A DNA stretch of 48,494 nucleotides from Verrucomicrobiota bacterium (GCA_024279685.1 JAJRRI010000045.1:1-48494); one strand, 5' to 3'. Shown: positions 26,068 to 35,269, numbered from the stretch's first letter. Notes: generated by a model from the sequence alone, not told the origin. Numbers and translations are program-made.

Positions 26068-27138
26068 TTAGTTTACGTCGATCGCATTGAGGTCGGCAAA
26101 AGCCTGTTTAACGCGTTCGGTCATGTTTTCCTGTGCCTTGCGCAACCATACGCGCGGGTCATAAAACTTTTTATTCGGCTTATCCGCACCTTCTGGGTTT
26201 CCAAGTTGCTTCTGAAGATAGGCTTCGTTGGCTTTATAGAAGTTCAAAACACCTTCCCAAGAGGCCCATTGCGTATCGGTATCGATATTCATTTTAATCA
26301 CGCCATAGGAGATCGCTTCTTTGATCTCTGCTGGAGAGGACCCTGAGCCCCCATGAAACACAAAGTTGAGCGGTTGGGCTTCGGTTCCGAATTTTTCGGA
26401 AACATAAGCCTGCGAGTCACGTAGGATGGTTGGGGTCAACTTAACGTTGCCCGGCTTGTAGACGCCGTGCACGTTGCCAAAAGAGGCCGCGACGGTAAAG
26501 TTCGGGCTGATGGCTCCCAATTTTTCGTAGGCGTAGGCTACATCTTCGGGCTGGGTGTAAAGTTTAGATTCATCCATATCGGAATTATCCACTCCATCCT
26601 CCTCGCCGCCGGTGCAACCGAGTTCGATTTCTAACGTCATACCGATCTTGCTCATGCGTTCGAGATATTTAGCGGAGATCTCAATATTTTCCTCAAGGGT
26701 TTCTTCAGAGAGATCAAGCATATGGGAGCTGAACAGTGGGCGGCCTTTAGCTGCGAACCACTTTTCACCTTCATCGAGCAATCCGTCGATCCATGGGAGT
26801 AGTTTCTTCGCGGCGTGGTCGGTGTGGAGGATCACCGGAACGCCATAGGCTTCGGCCATCATATGAACGTGTTGGGCTCCGGAAATGCTGCCCAGAACCG
26901 CGCCATTTTCTTTTAGACCTTTTCCGGCAGTAAAGGAACCGCCTCCATTAGAAAATTGAATGATGACTGGAGAGTTGACGGCCGCGGCGGCCTCTAGAAC
27001 ACCGTTAATAGAATCGGTGCCGACTACGTTAACCGCAGGCAGGGCAAATTTATTTTCCTTAGCAATTTGGAATACTTTTTGGATGTCATCGCCATAGAGA
27101 ACACCGGGTTTTACTACATCGAGAATCTTTGTTGACAT
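26068..27138 (-). CDS. fbaA: Class II (zinc) fructose-bisphosphate aldolase
   Basis: The enzyme splits fructose-1,6-bisphosphate in glycolysis or joins the trioses in gluconeogenesis. The 356-residue protein matches the FbaA branch: LPAVNVVGTDSINGVLEAA, VILHTDHAAKK (catalytic Asp and zinc His), EIELGCTGGEEDGVDN (zinc Glu), NVHGVYKPGN (zinc His), NFVFHGGSGS (third zinc His), and KMNIDTDTQWA. Length is typical. GGAAGG precedes the start. The next gene on the same strand encodes HPr, but about 120 bp separates the start of this gene from... the HPr start lies 389 bp further right, so cotranscription in the order lipoprotein-HPr-aldolase is possible but unproven. Confidence 0.96.
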   Translation of the reverse strand: MSTKILDVVKPGVLYGDDIQKVFQIAKENKFALPAVNVVGTDSINGVLEAAAAVNSPVIIQFSNGGGSFTAGKGLKENGAVLGSISGAQHVHMMAEAYGVPVILHTDHAAKKLLPWIDGLLDEGEKWFAAKGRPLFSSHMLDLSEETLEENIEISAKYLERMSKIGMTLEIELGCTGGEEDGVDNSDMDESKLYTQPEDVAYAYEKLGAISPNFTVAASFGNVHGVYKPGNVKLTPTILRDSQAYVSEKFGTEAQPLNFVFHGGSGSSPAEIKEAISYGVIKMNIDTDTQWASWEGVLNFYKANEAYLQKQLGNPEGADKPNKKFYDPRVWLRKAQENMTERVKQAFADLNAIDVN

Positions 27139-27254
27139 GATATTACCTTCCTCGTTTTGTTGGATTTAGCTTACTGATTTGTACCAATCATTTTGGCAAA
27201 ATTCGCGGGAACTATATCAGGATTGCCTCATCGGTCAACCCTATGAATGCTGGA

Positions 27255-27527
27255 TTACTCCGGCGAAAAATCAAAGAGGCTCTCGAAAAGGTCAGCAAGC
27301 TTATTCCCAAACGCCTCCTCGTCGGGACCCGTCACCTGAAGGGTCACCTCCGTATTCACTTCAATCCCAAGCATGATTAACTCGAGTGCTGAAGTTAATG
27401 TACAGGTTCCCGCCTCCGTCAATACGAGAATTTCACCGGAATAAGCACTGCCTTCCGTAACTAAAATAGCAGAAGGCCGGCAATGAATGCCGGCCTCATT
27501 TTTAACTACTGCTTTTATTTCAAACAT
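27255..27527 (-). CDS. ptsH: HPr-like PTS phosphocarrier protein
   Basis: The 90-residue protein has the HPr fold pattern, with the phospho-accepting His15 in AGIHCRPSA and Ser46 in TLTSALELIMLGI, the site used by HPr kinase. The C-terminus (FGNKLADLFESLFDF) fits the last helix. It has low similarity to classical HPr elsewhere and could be a regulatory (Npr-like) form. No enzyme I or sugar permease is in this window, but an HTH-EIIA protein is encoded at 37025-37678, so a regulatory phosphorelay is plausible. It lies between the aldolase and lipoprotein genes on the same strand. Confidence 0.87.
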   Translation of the reverse strand: MFEIKAVVKNEAGIHCRPSAILVTEGSAYSGEILVLTEAGTCTLTSALELIMLGIEVNTEVTLQVTGPDEEAFGNKLADLFESLFDFSPE

Positions 27528-27544
27528 TTAATAGTCGTGGCACG

Positions 27545-27967
27545 TTATTCAGCTTCTGCGACGGGCGATTCTTCTTTCATCACCTCTTTTTGCTGGACCG
27601 CTTTTTCATCCTCTACGCCTTCTGCCTGAGCTTTACGGATCATTTCCTCGTAGACGACCTTGTCGTTAACGGCATAAATATAAGGTTGAGCGAAAATCCC
27701 TTGTGCTTTACGATTTGCATCGCACATTTCAACCGCAGCCTTGGCCGCTTCTTTCAGCGTCGCTTTTCCAGAATCAACGCCGTAGGCGTAGTCGCCACTG
27801 GGGTCAACGGCCAAAACAAATACTTTATTATCAGGTTGTTCGGCATAATCAAGAAGCTGAGCCTGAACTTTCGTCGGAACTCGGGGAACGTAAATACTAT
27901 TGCTGGTACAACCGGCAATAACTGATAAACCTACGGATACCGCCAAAAACTTTACAAATACCTTCAT
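27545..27967 (-). CDS. Hypothetical lipoprotein
   Basis: The 140-residue protein has a lipoprotein signal peptide with the lipobox VIAGC, so it is anchored by lipid in the cell envelope. The mature part contains a compact domain (VFVLAVDPSGDYAYGVDSGKATLKEAAKAAVEMC region) that recalls DUF4189-like stress or peptidase-associated domains, in which a Gly-rich turn precedes a helix with Cys. That similarity is weak. The last 35 residues are acidic and Glu/Lys-rich. It lies 17 bp upstream of the HPr gene on the same strand and may be cotranscribed. Function unknown. Confidence 0.75.
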   Translation of the reverse strand: MKVFVKFLAVSVGLSVIAGCTSNSIYVPRVPTKVQAQLLDYAEQPDNKVFVLAVDPSGDYAYGVDSGKATLKEAAKAAVEMCDANRKAQGIFAQPYIYAVNDKVVYEEMIRKAQAEGVEDEKAVQQKEVMKEESPVAEAE

Positions 27968-27988
27968 ACTATGCCTCCTGATTTAATG

Positions 27989-28867
27989 TTAATATCGGAT
28001 ATTAGGCTTCAAACTCTTCTTCGTCAACCCAGCAGGAAAAGGAAAAATAACATCAAAAAAAGGGCGCCCACAGAATGATGCAACATCCACACCCTCGGCC
28101 TGAACAATCTCTCCTTTCACAACCTCCAGCCGGATTCCGTTTTCTTCGATGACGAATCGAGGTGTGCCTCCGTATTTCCAACGGTCACCGGTCTGCTTTT
28201 CGATCAATACATCCAGCCGAATTTGATCTAGATCGTCTTCCGACCATGGTGTAACGCTTATCCTTGGGTAGTGTTGTTGACAACTCTTCCGTAGCGCGGC
28301 CGACAGCTCAGATACATCTAATTCAAGATTCATCACCTCGGCCGGAGTCGAGCGAATGGCATGGGTTTCGATCTGATCGAACATGGAGCCCAAATAACGA
28401 TTCAGTCGCTCTAAATTAGTGTTGAGTAATAGCGTACCATGGTGTAACGCTCGGCCCTTCCTGAAGCAAAAGGCATTTCCCGAAAATTTAAATCCATCCA
28501 CACTCAGATTGCTCTTCCCTGTTTTTTCCGCTCGAATACCAAAATCGCTCAACGCGTCAAATACCATTTCATACGCCTGCGCTTCGCGATATTCCGTGCG
28601 ATTGACAATCACGCAATAGTTGAGATTTCCGGCATCGTGGTAGACCGTTCCGCCGCCCGAAATTCGACGTGCAAGTAAAACCCCGTCCTCGCGCATCCAA
28701 TCCAGTCGGCATTCTCGCCACGGGTTTTGGTTCTTGCCCACCACTACCGCGCTATGGCTCCGCCATAAGAATAGCGCGGGGCCATGCGCCGCGGCATGCT
28801 CCATCAGATACTCCTCGATCGCAAGGTTCCGATAGACATCCAGACTTTGGGATTCAACAATCAACAT
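27989..28867 (-). CDS. lplA: Lipoate-protein ligase A family protein
   Basis: The family attaches lipoate, through lipoyl-AMP, to the E2 and GcvH proteins of 2-oxo-acid dehydrogenases and the glycine cleavage system. The 292-residue protein has RRISGGGTVYHDAGNLNY (nucleotide and lipoate site), KTGKSNLSVDGFKFSGNAFCFRKGRALHHGTLL with the conserved Lys, and an accessory C-terminal domain (about 190-290) with DVIFPFPAGLT. This points to full LplA rather than LipM/LipL. It is transcribed away from the adenosine deaminase gene, with 48 bp between the starts. Confidence 0.9.
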   Translation of the reverse strand: MLIVESQSLDVYRNLAIEEYLMEHAAAHGPALFLWRSHSAVVVGKNQNPWRECRLDWMREDGVLLARRISGGGTVYHDAGNLNYCVIVNRTEYREAQAYEMVFDALSDFGIRAEKTGKSNLSVDGFKFSGNAFCFRKGRALHHGTLLLNTNLERLNRYLGSMFDQIETHAIRSTPAEVMNLELDVSELSAALRKSCQQHYPRISVTPWSEDDLDQIRLDVLIEKQTGDRWKYGGTPRFVIEENGIRLEVVKGEIVQAEGVDVASFCGRPFFDVIFPFPAGLTKKSLKPNIRY

Positions 28868-28915
28868 ACCTTTTTCTTTTCTCCAAATTCCTTTGGGGGT
28901 TAAAGTGGAGCTACT

Positions 28916-30118
28916 ATGTCAAACTTCACTCAACAGTTCATCCAGAAAATCCCCAAGACCGACCTGCACCTCCATCTCGATGGGTCGCTTCGCCTCCCTA
29001 CGCTAATCGAAATGGCCCAGACTGGCGGAATTGAACTCCCTTCCTATGAAGCGGACGGGCTGAACGAACTGGTCTTTAAAGAGCGTTATGCCAACCTTGG
29101 CGAGTACCTTGCCGGATTCGCCTACACTACCGCCGTCCTCCAAAATACAGAAAACCTCGAACGCGCCGCCTTCGAGCTGGCCGTGGATTCGTCCCATGAA
29201 GGCGTATGCTACATCGAAGTGCGATTTGCCCCCCAATTGCACGTCACTCATGCCACTGAGATCAACGTCATTGTTCGCGCGGTTTTTAAAGGATTAGAGG
29301 CCGCAAAAAAACACCTCAACGGCACGCTCGGCGAAGACGATCTGGCTTTTGAATACGGTATTATCCTCTGTGCCATGCGGCGGTTCAACCGGCAGATGTC
29401 GTCCTATTATGAGCGACTACTCAACCGAAGTGGTTCCACCAGCCTGCGGCATAACTATGCCCGCGCCTCTCTCGCACTCGTCAAAGAAGCCATTAAATTG
29501 CGGGATGATGGCCTCCCTATCGTCGGGTTCGATCTCGCCGGCGAAGAAGCGGGCTATCCCGCCGTTCACCACAAGGCGGCCTTTCAGTTGGCTCACCGTC
29601 ACTTCCTGCGCAAGACCGTGCACGCGGGCGAAGCTTATGGCCCCGAATCTATCTTTCAAGCCATTACCGAATGTCACGCCAACCGCATCGGGCATGGTAC
29701 CTTTCTTTTTTCCGAAGCCGCCATCAAACTCAAAACCATCAAAGACAAAAAACGCTACATCGCCCAACTCAGTGAATACATCGCAAACCAGCGCATCACG
29801 ATCGAAGTCTGCCCCACCAGTAATTTACAAACGCTCCCCGAGTTCAAAACCCTGAAAGACCACCCCATCCAGCACATGATTAACCACGACCTTTCCGTCA
29901 GCATTGGCACCGACAACCGACTCATCTCACACACCACGGTCAGTAAGGAACTCCAACTCTGCGCCGACCATCTCGATCTTACCGACCGCCAGTTCCGTGA
30001 CCTTGTTCTTGCCGGATTCAAGCGTAGCTTCTTCCCCGGCTCTTATGGCGAAAAACGTACCTACGTCCGCCGCGCCATCCGCCTATATGACCGCCTTGCC
30101 CAATCAGACAAAGCATAA
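28916..30118 (+). CDS. add: Adenosine deaminase family protein
   Basis: The 400-residue amidohydrolase has the zinc ligands His18 and His20 in KTDLHLHLDGS, the catalytic VHAGEAYGPESI (Glu in HAGE), the RIGHGT His, and SIGTDNRLIS with the last zinc Asp. The residue after that Asp is Asn, where mammalian enzymes have a second Asp. This TDNR form is known to me from actinobacterial adenosine deaminases, so it need not mean a new activity. Adenosine to inosine (purine salvage with Hpt) is the default reading. Because a long menaquinone-type UbiD is encoded nearby, aminodeoxyfutalosine is an alternative substrate; sequence alone does not separate them. GTGGAG precedes the start. Confidence 0.88.
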   Translation: MSNFTQQFIQKIPKTDLHLHLDGSLRLPTLIEMAQTGGIELPSYEADGLNELVFKERYANLGEYLAGFAYTTAVLQNTENLERAAFELAVDSSHEGVCYIEVRFAPQLHVTHATEINVIVRAVFKGLEAAKKHLNGTLGEDDLAFEYGIILCAMRRFNRQMSSYYERLLNRSGSTSLRHNYARASLALVKEAIKLRDDGLPIVGFDLAGEEAGYPAVHHKAAFQLAHRHFLRKTVHAGEAYGPESIFQAITECHANRIGHGTFLFSEAAIKLKTIKDKKRYIAQLSEYIANQRITIEVCPTSNLQTLPEFKTLKDHPIQHMINHDLSVSIGTDNRLISHTTVSKELQLCADHLDLTDRQFRDLVLAGFKRSFFPGSYGEKRTYVRRAIRLYDRLAQSDKA

Positions 30119-30134
30119 GGCTCTCCATAGATTT

Positions 30135-31640
30135 TTATAGCGACCGCCCGCGAGAGGCCTTTTCCAGTCGGTTATTCATCGCTACTCCAAGTCCACACTC
30201 CGGCGCACGTTGGGCAATAATCTCACGTAATTCCAAGGCATCCAGTCGGCGAATGGCCGCATAAAAATTAGCCGAAGCCTCTTTCAAGTCCCCCTCTTTA
30301 CTCAACACCTCAACCGCCCCGGAAAATTCAATTTCAGAGGGGCTGAAAAGAAGTATTCCCACGTCGGTGGCTTCTTCATAAGGGCTCGGAATTTTCGAAA
30401 AAACAAAGAGTGGAGTTTCCGGCGCATAATGATTCGGGAGTAGCCCAGGACTTTCCACCCCTTCATTTGTATGAAGGTTCACCGAGCGGAGCGGCCCGAT
30501 TTCTGACTCAATGGCTTCAGCAGAAATTCCTCCCGGCCGCAAAAGAACCGGCTGCGAACCGGTAAATGAAACGACCGTGGATTCAACCCCAACCCGACAG
30601 GCTCCCCCATCGATAATCGCATCGCATTGATGGCCCAGTTGTTCTTGGACATGTTGAGCGGTCGTCGGGCTGGTGCAACTGAATGCGTTGGCGCTGGGTG
30701 CGGCAATTGGAGTTCCCGCCTGCTGGATCAGATCAAGTGCAATCGGGTTGGCGGGCATTCGGATGGCTACCGTTGCGTTGTCGCCAGTCACGACATCAGG
30801 CACTTCTTCTTTTTTGGGGAGAACAACCGTCAGGGGGCCAGGCCAGAACGCTTTCATTAATTGTAATGCGTTATCCGGAACCGAGCGGGCGAGAAGATTT
30901 AGTTGCTCATAATCCGATATATGAGCAATTAATGGGTTGCTCAGCGGACGGTTTTTGATTTTAAAGACTTGGCGAATCGCACTCGGATTAAAAATATCAG
31001 CCCCCAGCCCGTAAACCGTCTCCGTCGGAAACGCTACATTTTTTCCGTCTCGAATCAATTGAGCGCCGGATGCAACCTGCTGAGCTAGATTCTTATTGGG
31101 GTCAGGATGCCTACTAATCCAGTCCGCCGCGTCGATCAAGCGGTGAAAGACCAGTTTGTCGGCAGGGAGCTGAGAAAGGTGCATCCCGCCATGCCCAGTT
31201 AATAGATAGAGCCCGAATACACCTAGCTCATTCGCCAGTAATGCATCGTGCGGATGGTCCCCGATCACAAAGGAGCGCTTTAAATCGAGGCCGTAAGCAT
31301 CCGCCGCCTGAAGTACAAATCCAGACTTCGGTTTTATGCAGGTGCAGCCATCTTCCCGGTTATGAGGACAGACATACCATTCTTGAATCTCGACCCCTTC
31401 CTTAGAAAATAGTTCATCAAGTTGATCGTTCACTTCATCAACCTGCCCCATGTTTAACGTACCCAGAGCAATGCCCGGCTGGTTTGTGACAACAAACAGA
31501 AGGTAGTTTTTCTGGAGCTTCAGCAAGGCCTCAACTGTACCCGGGAAAAGATCAATATCCTCAGGATTCTTAAGAACCCCACCCTCTTCGATTAATGTCC
31601 CATCTCGATCCAGAAAGATAGCGGATCGCGGATTAAGCAT
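30135..31640 (-). CDS. Fusion of a HisB/GmhB-type HAD phosphatase with a Sua5/YrdC threonylcarbamoyl-AMP synthase
   Basis: The 501-residue protein joins two enzymes. Residues about 5-175 form a HAD phosphatase with Asp11 and Asp13 in FLDRDGT and a zinc loop CPHNREDGCTCIKPKSG, as in D-glycero-D-manno-heptose bisphosphate phosphatase GmhB and HisB-N. Residues about 185-385 are a YrdC domain (PTETVYGLGAD, KNRPLSNPLIAHI, PIAAPSANAFS), followed by the Sua5 C-terminal domain (SPGLLPNHYAPETPL, about 395-500). Sua5 makes threonylcarbamoyl-AMP for the t6A37 modification of tRNA. All catalytic motifs of both halves look intact and there is no stop between them. The two roles, LPS heptose and tRNA modification, are not related. 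A single frame error joining two genes is unlikely because the linker is continuous. Confidence 0.92.
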   Translation of the reverse strand: MLNPRSAIFLDRDGTLIEEGGVLKNPEDIDLFPGTVEALLKLQKNYLLFVVTNQPGIALGTLNMGQVDEVNDQLDELFSKEGVEIQEWYVCPHNREDGCTCIKPKSGFVLQAADAYGLDLKRSFVIGDHPHDALLANELGVFGLYLLTGHGGMHLSQLPADKLVFHRLIDAADWISRHPDPNKNLAQQVASGAQLIRDGKNVAFPTETVYGLGADIFNPSAIRQVFKIKNRPLSNPLIAHISDYEQLNLLARSVPDNALQLMKAFWPGPLTVVLPKKEEVPDVVTGDNATVAIRMPANPIALDLIQQAGTPIAAPSANAFSCTSPTTAQHVQEQLGHQCDAIIDGGACRVGVESTVVSFTGSQPVLLRPGGISAEAIESEIGPLRSVNLHTNEGVESPGLLPNHYAPETPLFVFSKIPSPYEEATDVGILLFSPSEIEFSGAVEVLSKEGDLKEASANFYAAIRRLDALELREIIAQRAPECGLGVAMNNRLEKASRGRSL

Positions 31641-31991
31641 TCTTCCCCCCTAACTGAATAAAGCCCGCTATCCCCCGGTGAACGTCAAGGGGATGTTGAA
31701 AAAGCACTCGGTGTGCGCGATGGGTTAGGAACACCCTATTTATTTCTGGTTCATTTTTTTTATCCATACCTACCTCTCGCTGACTTGGGGCCCTGCGAAA
31801 AAAAAAACATACGATATTATTTTCGCGCGTCAAGTTTCGTGAAAACTATTTCTATAGCACCTCGTACCCAAGCAAACGAGACACGGCTGAAGCAGGGTGA
31901 TCTGTAAAAAATGAACGATGCCATCGAATTCATCGAAGAATTCTGTGATAGTTTGCGGAAATAATAGGTACAAACATGCGGAGAATAATAA
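31641..31991. other. Intergenic region upstream of focA
   Basis: No gene is supported. A minus-strand 66-codon frame (31633-31833) overlaps the fusion gene start and has no ribosome site or known motif. On the plus strand a 17-codon frame MNDAIEFIEEFCDSLRK (ATG near 31911) has AGGGTGAT before it and contains two GAATTC sites 6 bp apart. It ends shortly before focA and might be a leader peptide, with little support. Confidence 0.4.
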
Positions 31992-32828
31992 ATGAACCCT
32001 ACGACAACTGACGCCTATATACCGGCCGACATGGCCAAATGGGCCGAGAAATCGGCTATCCGAAAAGCCAACCGCGATTTCGTCAGCGCCTTTTTTCTAG
32101 CCGTGCAGGCGGGTTCATTTGTCGCTCTAGGCGCGGCGTTCTTCACCTCGGTCATACACGATTCCTCCCTCGGGGTTGGCCTAACCCAATTGATCGGAGG
32201 AATGGCATTTTCCCTCGGACTCATCTTGGTCATCATTGCAGGCGCCGACCTCTTTACCGGGGATACGCTGAGGGTGATGGCCTGTTTCAGCGGAAAAATC
32301 AAGGTGCGGCAAATGCTACGCGGATGGGTGTTTGTCTTTTTAGGAAACTTAGTAGGATCGTTGCTCATTGTGCTGTTGATCTATTTCAGCGGACATTGGC
32401 TTGGGAATTCTGGGGCTATAGGCGCCCAAGCGCTAGCCATCGCCAACGACAAGGTGAACCTAACCTTCTCCCAAGCGATCGCCAGCGGTATGCTCTGCAA
32501 TACTCTCGTCTGTCTCGCGATCTGGATGTGCTACAGCAGTCGCTCCGTCACCGATAAAATTCTATCCATCTTCTTCCCTATCACCGCGTTTGTGGCCATG
32601 GGCTTCGAGCACTCGATTGCCAACATGTATTTTATCCCCGCCGGTCTCATACTGAAGCACAACCCTGAAATCGTCAGCCTGCTCAACAGCACCGACTTTA
32701 CAAACCTCACCCTCTCCGGTTTCCTGCTGAACAACCTACTTCCGGTTACGATTGGAAACATGGTCGGCGGGGCCCTCTTTGTCGGAGCCATCTACTGGAT
32801 CCTCTACCTCAGAAAAAAAGCGGCTTAA
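31992..32828 (+). CDS. focA: Formate/nitrite transporter family channel, probably formate (FocA-like)
   Basis: The 278-residue inner-membrane protein has six hydrophobic helices with the family signatures IAGADLFTGDT, ASGMLCNTLVCLAIW and MGFEHSIANMYFIPAG. The FEHSIANM His is the central gating His of FocA, NirC and HSC channels. Formate is the likely substrate because the next gene, 45 bp downstream on the same strand, is formate-THF ligase. Nitrite or hydrosulfide cannot be ruled out from sequence. The N-terminal tail (about 30 residues) is cytoplasmic. Confidence 0.88.
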   Translation: MNPTTTDAYIPADMAKWAEKSAIRKANRDFVSAFFLAVQAGSFVALGAAFFTSVIHDSSLGVGLTQLIGGMAFSLGLILVIIAGADLFTGDTLRVMACFSGKIKVRQMLRGWVFVFLGNLVGSLLIVLLIYFSGHWLGNSGAIGAQALAIANDKVNLTFSQAIASGMLCNTLVCLAIWMCYSSRSVTDKILSIFFPITAFVAMGFEHSIANMYFIPAGLILKHNPEIVSLLNSTDFTNLTLSGFLLNNLLPVTIGNMVGGALFVGAIYWILYLRKKAA

Positions 32829-32873
32829 AATCCCATTCCCTATAAAAACGATATCTCTATAAAAGGAAAAAAG

Positions 32874-34637
32874 ATGAAACTCGACCCCACTCAACTGGAA
32901 GACTGGCAAATTGCCGAAGCGGCAGAAAAACATATTAAACCCATTCAGCACATCGGTGAGACGCTTGGATTACACGCCGATGAACTTATTCCCATGGGCA
33001 GGAATGTCGCCAAGATCGATTACAACAAAGCCTGGAAACGCCTGAAAAACGCGCCCATCGGAAAATATGTCGATGTAACCGCCATCACCCCCCCTCCGCT
33101 CGGCGAAGGAAAAACGACCACCACGATGGGTCTGGTTGAAGGACTCGCTGTGATCGGTAAAAAATCGATCGGCGCAATCCGCCAACCCAGTGGAGGCCCG
33201 ACCTTCAACATTAAAGGATCCGCTGCCGGAGGTGGCCTAGCGCAATGCATTCCACTCGCACCGTTCACCCTCGGTCTCACCGGTGATTTCGATGCCATCA
33301 CCAATGCCCATAATCTGGCCATGGTGGCGCTGACCGCTCGCATGCAACACGAAAACAACTATGACGACGAGCGGCTGAAAAAGATTGGAATTAAGCGCCT
33401 TGATATCGACCCAGAACGTGTCCAGCTCAAATGGGCGATGGATTTTTGTGCGCAGTCGCTCCGCAATATTACCATCGGCAAGGGTGGAAAGATGGACGGC
33501 TATGAAATGGAATCTGGTTTCCAAATCACCGTTTCGAGTGAAATCATAGCTATTCTCGCCGTGGCCGACAGCTTGAAGGATCTGCGCGAACGGATTGGAA
33601 AAATGGTCGTGGCCTACAGCTGCAGCGGAAACGAAGTCACCACCGCCGATCTCGAAGTGGACGGAGCCATGACCGCATTGATGGTTGAAGCCCTCAATCC
33701 CAACCTCGTACAAACCATCGAAGGCAACCCCGTACTCGTCCACGCCGGACCGTTCGCCAATATTGCCATCGGCCAAAATTCGGTCATTGCCGACAAGCTC
33801 GGTATCCGTATGGGTGAATATCTCGTAACCGAAAGCGGGTTCGCTGCGGATATCGGATTTGAAAAGTTCTGGAATCTAAAATGCCGATACTCCGGCCTTA
33901 AGCCCGATGCCGTGGTGATTGTGGCCACCGTATGGGCTCTTAAAATGCACGGCGGCGGACCTGAGGTAAAGCCCGGGAAGCCGCTCGACACCGCCTATAC
34001 CGAGGAGAACCTCGAACTACTGGAAGCGGGGTGTGCCAATCTCGTTGCCCACATTAAAATCGTGAAGAAGAGCGGGGCCAATCCCGTGGTCTGCATTAAT
34101 AGTTTCTATACCGACACTGCCGCCGAACACGCGCTGGTCAAACGCATCGCCGAGGAAACCGGCGCACATTGCGCCGTCTCCGAACATTGGCTCAAAGGTG
34201 GCGAAGGCGCCGTTAAGCTCGCCGAAGCCGTCGTCGCCGCCTGTGAAGAAGAAAACCACTTCGACTATCTCTACGATCTCAACCTACCGCTCAAAGAACG
34301 GGTCGAAAAGATCGCCACCGAAATCTACGGGGCGGACGGAGTAGAATGGTCTGACGAAGCCGAGAAAAAAATAAATCAGTTCCAAAGGGATCCCGAAGCC
34401 GCCAAAATGGGTATGTGTATGGTCAAAACCCACTTGAGTCTCTCTCACGATCCCGACCTTAAAGGGGTACCCAAAGGCTGGACCCTTCCGATTCGCGACG
34501 TGCTGATCTACAAGGGCGCAGGATTTGTTGTTCCGGTTTCTGGAGCCATCAAATTACTCCCCGGGACAGGCTCGAACCCGGGCTTCCGCCGAATCGATGT
34601 GGATGTAGATACGGGAAAAGTGACCGGATTATTTTAG
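32874..34637 (+). CDS. fhs: Formate-tetrahydrofolate ligase
   Basis: The enzyme makes 10-formyl-THF from formate, ATP and THF in the cytoplasm. The 587-residue protein has the P-loop [12 protein letters not shown] near residue 74, [21 protein letters not shown], and [19 protein letters not shown]. It also has the C-terminal [20 protein letters not shown] and [13 protein letters not shown]. It is about 30 residues longer than the common 555-residue form; the extra length is spread as short insertions. AAAAGGAAAAAAG precedes the ATG. Next to a formate channel gene, it should direct imported formate to purine, methionine and serine synthesis, with the MTHFR and MetH genes elsewhere in the window. 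Confidence 0.95.
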   Translation: MKLDPTQLEDWQIAEAAEKHIKPIQHIGETLGLHADELIPMGRNVAKIDYNKAWKRLKNAPIGKYVDVTAITPPPLGEGKTTTTMGLVEGLAVIGKKSIGAIRQPSGGPTFNIKGSAAGGGLAQCIPLAPFTLGLTGDFDAITNAHNLAMVALTARMQHENNYDDERLKKIGIKRLDIDPERVQLKWAMDFCAQSLRNITIGKGGKMDGYEMESGFQITVSSEIIAILAVADSLKDLRERIGKMVVAYSCSGNEVTTADLEVDGAMTALMVEALNPNLVQTIEGNPVLVHAGPFANIAIGQNSVIADKLGIRMGEYLVTESGFAADIGFEKFWNLKCRYSGLKPDAVVIVATVWALKMHGGGPEVKPGKPLDTAYTEENLELLEAGCANLVAHIKIVKKSGANPVVCINSFYTDTAAEHALVKRIAEETGAHCAVSEHWLKGGEGAVKLAEAVVAACEEENHFDYLYDLNLPLKERVEKIATEIYGADGVEWSDEAEKKINQFQRDPEAAKMGMCMVKTHLSLSHDPDLKGVPKGWTLPIRDVLIYKGAGFVVPVSGAIKLLPGTGSNPGFRRIDVDVDTGKVTGLF

Positions 34638-34644
34638 AGAAAGA

Positions 34645-34720
34645 TGGCGACCCCTACGGGGTTCGAACCCGTGTTGCCAGGATGAAAACCTGGAGTCCTA
34701 GGCCACTAGACGAAGGGGTC
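34645..34720 (-). tRNA. tRNA-Glu (anticodon TTC), copy 1
   Basis: On the minus strand the acceptor arms GACCCCT/AGGGGTC pair, the anticodon loop TTTTCAT gives TTC, the T loop is TTCGAAC, and the 3' end is an encoded GCCA. The gene is 76 nt and identical to the second copy, 27 bp away. It ends 8 bp from the convergent fhs stop. Confidence 0.97.
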
Positions 34721-34747
34721 TTGATTATTTTTTCCACGCCATAAAAA

Positions 34748-34823
34748 TGGCGACCCCTACGGGGTTCGAACCCGTGTTGCCAGGATGAAAACCTGGAGTC
34801 CTAGGCCACTAGACGAAGGGGTC
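34748..34823 (-). tRNA. tRNA-Glu (anticodon TTC), copy 2
   Basis: Identical over all 76 nt to the copy at 34645-34720, including encoded CCA. The two sit in tandem on the minus strand and are probably cotranscribed, with this copy first. Confidence 0.97.
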
Positions 34824-34845
34824 GTGGTGGCAAAAATGAGGGCGT

Positions 34846-34873
34846 ACCGTAGCAAAACAGCCGAGTGTGACAA
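34846..34873 (-). promoter_or_regulatory. Candidate promoter for the tandem tRNA-Glu genes
   Basis: On the minus strand, TTGTCA (34868-34873), a 16-bp spacer and TACGGT (34846-34851) preceded by TG in the extended -10 position. The start would fall about 16 nt before the first tRNA. Confidence 0.35.
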
Positions 34874-34936
34874 CTAAAAATATCTCTTTTTTTCAAGTTC
34901 CTACTCATCCCCTTTTCACTACATGCAAAAGCGGAT

Positions 34937-35269
34937 CTACGAGCCGGAACTTTTAGGGGAAACTGATGCGTGAACTTGTTTAGCCACCACGCTATCCATC
35001 TTGTCTTCAAGCGTCTGCTCTCGGTCGGTGCGGCTGCCAATTTTCAGGGTGGTAAAAATGCGGGGCGCGCCCATGGCATGTACCTTTTCATGACAGGCTT
35101 TGACCGCAGCCATCACGGTATCCCATTCGCCCTCAATGGCCGTTCCATTAGGATGTAGGGTCGTTTTCAGCTCCGGTTGTTTCAGAATATCTTCGCAGGC
35201 GGCAACATACTTCGAGAGTGAAACACCGACTCCAATCGGTACTACGGTTAAGTCAGCAATAATTTTCAT
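34937..35269 (-). CDS. MTH1187/YqgV family thiamine-binding-type protein
   Basis: The 110-residue protein belongs to the MTH1187/YkoF-like (formerly DUF77) family, with IADLTVVPIGVGVSLSKYVA, the ligand-pocket text TLHPNGTAIEGEWD, and RIFTTLKIGSRTDREQTLEDKM. Members bind thiamine or related compounds as tetramers in the cytoplasm. No thiamine biosynthesis or transport gene is nearby, so the ligand here is not confirmed. The gene lies between the tRNA-Glu pair and the antiporter gene, 73 bp from the latter. Confidence 0.9.
   Translation of the reverse strand: MKIIADLTVVPIGVGVSLSKYVAACEDILKQPELKTTLHPNGTAIEGEWDTVMAAVKACHEKVHAMGAPRIFTTLKIGSRTDREQTLEDKMDSVVAKQVHASVSPKSSGS

Noticed and set aside
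28916-30118. New deaminase activity because of TDNR in place of TDD
   Set aside because: The same variant occurs, as far as I recall, in actinobacterial adenosine deaminases.
31633-31833. Minus-strand frame of 66 codons upstream of the HAD-Sua5 gene
   Set aside because: It overlaps the fusion start, lacks a ribosome site and has no domain or signal.
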